From the NCBI GenBank assembly GCA_023388935.1, contig JAEWFG010000185.1:18163-82162 (forward strand): DNA of 64,000 nucleotides, read 5' to 3'. This document shows, piece after piece, positions 61,750-64,000 of this stretch. Positions within the stretch are counted from its first letter, which is position 1, and every line of letters starts with the position of its first letter. The notes beneath the pieces were generated by a model. The model saw only the letters and a list, made by a program, of their open reading frames with translations, was not told the origin of the DNA and did not search any database. The translations under genes and the position numbers were made by a program. This stretch comes from Pseudomonadota bacterium (GTDB taxonomy: Bacteria > Pseudomonadota > Alphaproteobacteria > Rhizobiales > Xanthobacteraceae).

Positions 61750-62538
61750 CTACTTGTCCTTCACCGGGACCGTGTAGTTCAGGATCAACCGGCCGCCATC
61801 CGGATAGATCGTCTGCCCGGTGATGTAGGAGGCATCGTCGCTGGCGAGGAACGCCACGACGGAGGCGACCTCGCTCGGCTCACCGCCGCGGCCGATCGGG
61901 GTGCGCGACAGCACGTTTTTCCGGGCATCCTCGGACGTGTAGATGGCGGAGGCCACCATGTCGGTCAGGATCGTGCCCGGCCCGACCGCGACAACGCGGA
62001 TGTTGTGCGGGGCGAGCGCCACGGCGGCGACGGAGGTGAGCTGCTTCATGCCGCCCTTGGAGATGGCGTAGGTCGCAAGCGTCGGGATCGCCAGCAGCGC
62101 GTTCACCGAGGACATGTTGATGATCACCCCGCCGCCGCCCTGAGCGATCATCTGCTTCGCCGCCGCCTGCACGCCGAAGAACGCGCCCTTCAGATTGATG
62201 GCGATGACGTCGTCGAAATCCTGCTCGGAGATATCGAGGAGGTCCTGGTTGCGGGCAACCCCGGCATTGTTGACCATGATGTCGAGCCGGCCGAACTCGC
62301 GGACCGCAGTCGCAACCACGCGATCGACCTCCGCACGCCGTGCGACGTGACAATGCACGGCATGCAGGTCCTTAGGTCTACCCAGCTCGTTGACCGTCTT
62401 CTCGAGCTCCTCCGTATCGACGTCGCAAATGACCACCTTGACGCCGTCGTCGAGGAATCGTTTCGCGCAGGCCTTGCCGATGCCGCGCGCCGCGCCGGTG
62501 ATGACGGCGACCTTGCCGGATAGTTTCATGGGGCTCAC
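61750..62538 (-). CDS. SDR-family oxidoreductase (3-oxoacyl-ACP-reductase-like)
   Basis: A 262-residue classical SDR. TGAARGIGKACA is the cofactor loop, VNNAGVARN the fold motif, INMSSVNAL supplies the catalytic Ser region, and YAISK the Tyr-Lys pair, all intact. The Asp after the second strand (VVICDVDT) suggests NAD+ preference. The start may be ATG 62538 (MSPMKL) or ATG 62529. It follows the ThDP-enzyme beta-subunit gene by 48 bases on the same strand and is probably the last gene of that operon. Confidence 0.92.
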   Translation of the reverse strand: MSPMKLSGKVAVITGAARGIGKACAKRFLDDGVKVVICDVDTEELEKTVNELGRPKDLHAVHCHVARRAEVDRVVATAVREFGRLDIMVNNAGVARNQDLLDISEQDFDDVIAINLKGAFFGVQAAAKQMIAQGGGGVIINMSSVNALLAIPTLATYAISKGGMKQLTSVAAVALAPHNIRVVAVGPGTILTDMVASAIYTSEDARKNVLSRTPIGRGGEPSEVASVVAFLASDDASYITGQTIYPDGGRLILNYTVPVKDK

Positions 62539-62586
62539 TCCAGAATAGCTGCTTGGGGCAAGCTGTTGCCGGGTGAGACACCCGGC

Positions 62587-63183
62587 TCATGCCGCCACGA
62601 AGCCGAGATGAGCACGGAACCTGTTCTTGATAAAGACGGCATCGCGCGACGGCAGCGAGCGCGGCGGATTTTCGGCCAGGACCTTGATGACAAAAAGCCG
62701 CGGGCCATCGGCCGGCTCGGCAAGCTGCATCGCAAGCCGCTCCACCTCCGCGATCGTCCGCACGGTCCCGGTTGCGGTAAAACCGCAGGCGGCGGCGATC
62801 GCCGTGAGATCGACGCCGCGCCCGGTGTGGCTCGCCTGCATCCCGGTCTCGCCAAAATGCTGATTGTCGATCACGACGACGTCGAGATTGCGCGGGCGGG
62901 CGACGCCGATGGTGGCGATGCCGCCGAGGCCCATGAGCTGTTCGCCATCCCCGGTCAAAGCGAGGACGCGCTTGCCCGGCTGTGCCTGCGCCAGCCCAAG
63001 CCCGATCAGCGCGGCGCCGCCCATCGCGCCCCAGAGATAGAAATTGTCGTCGCGGTCACCGGCCGCATGCAAATCATAGGTCGGCGAGCCGAGGCCGGAG
63101 ACGATCAGCGTATCCTTGCGATCCCTAAGGAGAGCCGCGACGGCAGCCCGGCGATCGAGTTGAGACGGAACGGACATCGACAT
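62587..63183 (-). CDS. ThDP-dependent decarboxylase, beta (PP-domain) subunit
   Basis: A 198-residue protein corresponding to the C-terminal, pyrophosphate-binding domain of ThDP enzymes. The diphosphate/Mg motif is GDGEQLMGLGGIATIGVARP, continuing to a conserved Asn in VVIDNQHFGETG. Two-subunit sulfopyruvate and phosphonopyruvate decarboxylases (ComDE-like) have this size and split. ATG 63183 overlaps the alpha-subunit stop by one base; ATG 63177 is an alternative. The substrate is probably a 2-oxoacid but is not determined. Confidence 0.88.
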   Translation of the reverse strand: MSMSVPSQLDRRAAVAALLRDRKDTLIVSGLGSPTYDLHAAGDRDDNFYLWGAMGGAALIGLGLAQAQPGKRVLALTGDGEQLMGLGGIATIGVARPRNLDVVVIDNQHFGETGMQASHTGRGVDLTAIAAACGFTATGTVRTIAEVERLAMQLAEPADGPRLFVIKVLAENPPRSLPSRDAVFIKNRFRAHLGFVAA

Positions 63184-63725
63184 CACCACTTCTTCTTTCC
63201 GATCAGGCGTTGTCCGATCAGCACGGCAATCTGCTGATCGGAATCGTAGGCGAGCGCGGCAGCCGCTTCGACCGTCTCGATCAGATCTTCCGGCGTTTCG
63301 GCGCGCATCACCTTCAGGCCGATTGCTTCCAGCGAGGGTTGCGTCGCGCGGCTCATCGGCACCTGCCAGGGATTGAACTCGGCCCATTCGCCGCGCATCG
63401 TCACCAGCATCAACAGCGGAAAGCGGCCGATCGCCGACAGCGACAGCATGTTGATGCAATTGCCGACCCCGCTCGACTGCATCAGCAGGACGCTGCGCTG
63501 GCCGCCGAGCCAGGCGCCCGCGGCAATCGCAACGCCCTCCTCCTCCGTCGTCAGCACGTTGGTGGTGACGTCGCAATCGGCCGAGAACAGGCGGATGAGC
63601 TGGCTGTGACCCGCATCCGGCACGTAGGACATCTGGCGGACGTCGGCGGCCTTGAGGATGCGATAGAGCTCGGACGGCCAGTCGTCACCGGGGCGCGAAG
63701 AGAGAATGGGTTGTGGGCTGTGCAC
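63183..63725 (-). CDS. ThDP-dependent decarboxylase, alpha (Pyr-domain) subunit
   Basis: A 180-residue protein matching the N-terminal pyrimidine-binding domain of ThDP enzymes. The cofactor-activating Glu is in VLTTEEEGVAIAAGAWLGG; LMQSSGVGNCINMLSL and LLMLVTMRGEWAEFNPWQVP are typical of sulfopyruvate/phosphonopyruvate decarboxylase alpha subunits. GTG 63725 is preferred as start because GGAG lies about nine bases upstream; ATG 63743 is open but has no ribosome site. It is the first gene of the alpha, beta, SDR unit. Confidence 0.85.
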   Translation of the reverse strand: MHSPQPILSSRPGDDWPSELYRILKAADVRQMSYVPDAGHSQLIRLFSADCDVTTNVLTTEEEGVAIAAGAWLGGQRSVLLMQSSGVGNCINMLSLSAIGRFPLLMLVTMRGEWAEFNPWQVPMSRATQPSLEAIGLKVMRAETPEDLIETVEAAAALAYDSDQQIAVLIGQRLIGKKKW

Positions 63726-64000
63726 CGCTTGTCTCCGTAACATTCGAGCGGCACGCTAACGATGTTCGGGCGCGAAAGCTCTGACCGTCTGGCACGACCA
63801 GATATCGAGGGATTGTATAGCTGTTCTTTACGGCGTTCCTTGTGGGACCAGAAGCGCGATGCGAATGGCCGCGCCCTCTCCCCTTGTGAGGGCTTTGCAC
63901 AGATGTCGAAAGCTGATGCTTGGGAGCTTGATGGGCTTTTTTTGAGATAAGCCTGCTGCGGTGAGCGGCATTTTGCTCCTTTCGCCCCGCTGTTGTCCCC
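63726..64000. promoter_or_regulatory. upstream region of the ThDP operon with a TCTGG-N5-CCAGA palindrome
   Basis: No gene is supported in these 275 bases; a 62-codon open frame at 63762-63950 has no family features. A perfect inverted repeat, TCTGG-CACGA-CCAGA, lies at 63788-63802, roughly 60-80 bases upstream of the alpha-subunit start, a plausible operator position. The rest is unremarkable and cut by the window edge. Confidence 0.35.

Noticed and set aside
63785..63800. TGGCAC as a sigma-54 promoter upstream of the ThDP operon
   Set aside because: No TTGC element follows at the required spacing, and the orientation does not match the minus-strand genes.
63762..63950. 62-codon ORF near the window end
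   Set aside because: No ribosome site, no family resemblance, and it overlaps the likely promoter region of the ThDP operon.

Overview
The window is a 64-kb stretch of high-GC chromosomal DNA. Its protein families, GTG/TTG start usage, REP-type palindromes and the mix of Bug, TRAP, MHS and ABC uptake genes point to an alphaproteobacterium of the Bradyrhizobium type. This attribution is inference; no rRNA or other taxonomic marker is present. I saw no phage, integrase, insertion sequence, CRISPR array or tRNA.

1-20 kb holds alpha-glucan and trehalose metabolism. A partial gluconokinase and a HAD phosphatase come first, then a minus-strand pair (MalQ, GH15). Diverging from these is a tight plus-strand operon: GlgE-like protein, TreS-maltokinase fusion, GlgB, GlgX, TreZ, TreY. 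TreS/Mak links trehalose to maltose-1-phosphate, GlgB/GlgX shape glucans, and TreY/TreZ turn glucan ends back into trehalose. The first protein has the GlgE architecture but has lost the GH13 acid/base Glu, the invariant region-II Arg and the usual phosphate-binding loop.

19-23 kb holds a PHA-system protein, a DUF3309 micro-protein, the NHEJ ligase LigD and several palindromic repeats. 23-31.4 kb is a complete kdp potassium-uptake operon (kdpFABCDE, minus strand). A REP element fills the kdpB-kdpC gap. Two unannotated micro-ORFs are visible: 27 codons upstream of kdpF, and 34 codons exactly filling the kdpF-kdpA gap.

31.5-35.2 kb is a block of small Bradyrhizobium-type genes. It includes two paralogues sharing an FIGRN/WVA/GGLF core, three small membrane proteins and a DapA-like protein whose Schiff-base Lys is Arg. 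A shared motif, TTATRA-N2-TYCCTATR, occurs upstream of the kdp operon and of three transcription units in this block, and is the best candidate here for an undescribed regulon.

35-48 kb holds upp, then a catabolic cluster: two AMP-dependent CoA ligases, a family-I CoA-transferase, an acyl-CoA dehydrogenase, a TRAP transporter, and a divergent CaiB-MaoC-CitE-IclR operon. The trio CoA-transferase, hydratase and CoA-ester lyase suggests activation, hydration and cleavage of a C4-C5 dicarboxylate such as mesaconate or itaconate.

48-64 kb holds further catabolic islands: a Tat-exported FAH-fold protein with a secreted haem-c/propeller protein; a Bug receptor, SDR and alpha/beta-hydrolase operon whose hydrolase has Lys at the nucleophile elbow, next to a decayed MmgE/PrpD gene; a secreted GH79-like glycosidase; an MHS transporter; an ABC binding protein with a flavin oxidoreductase and an IclR regulator; and a convergent operon of an SDR and a two-subunit ThDP decarboxylase.
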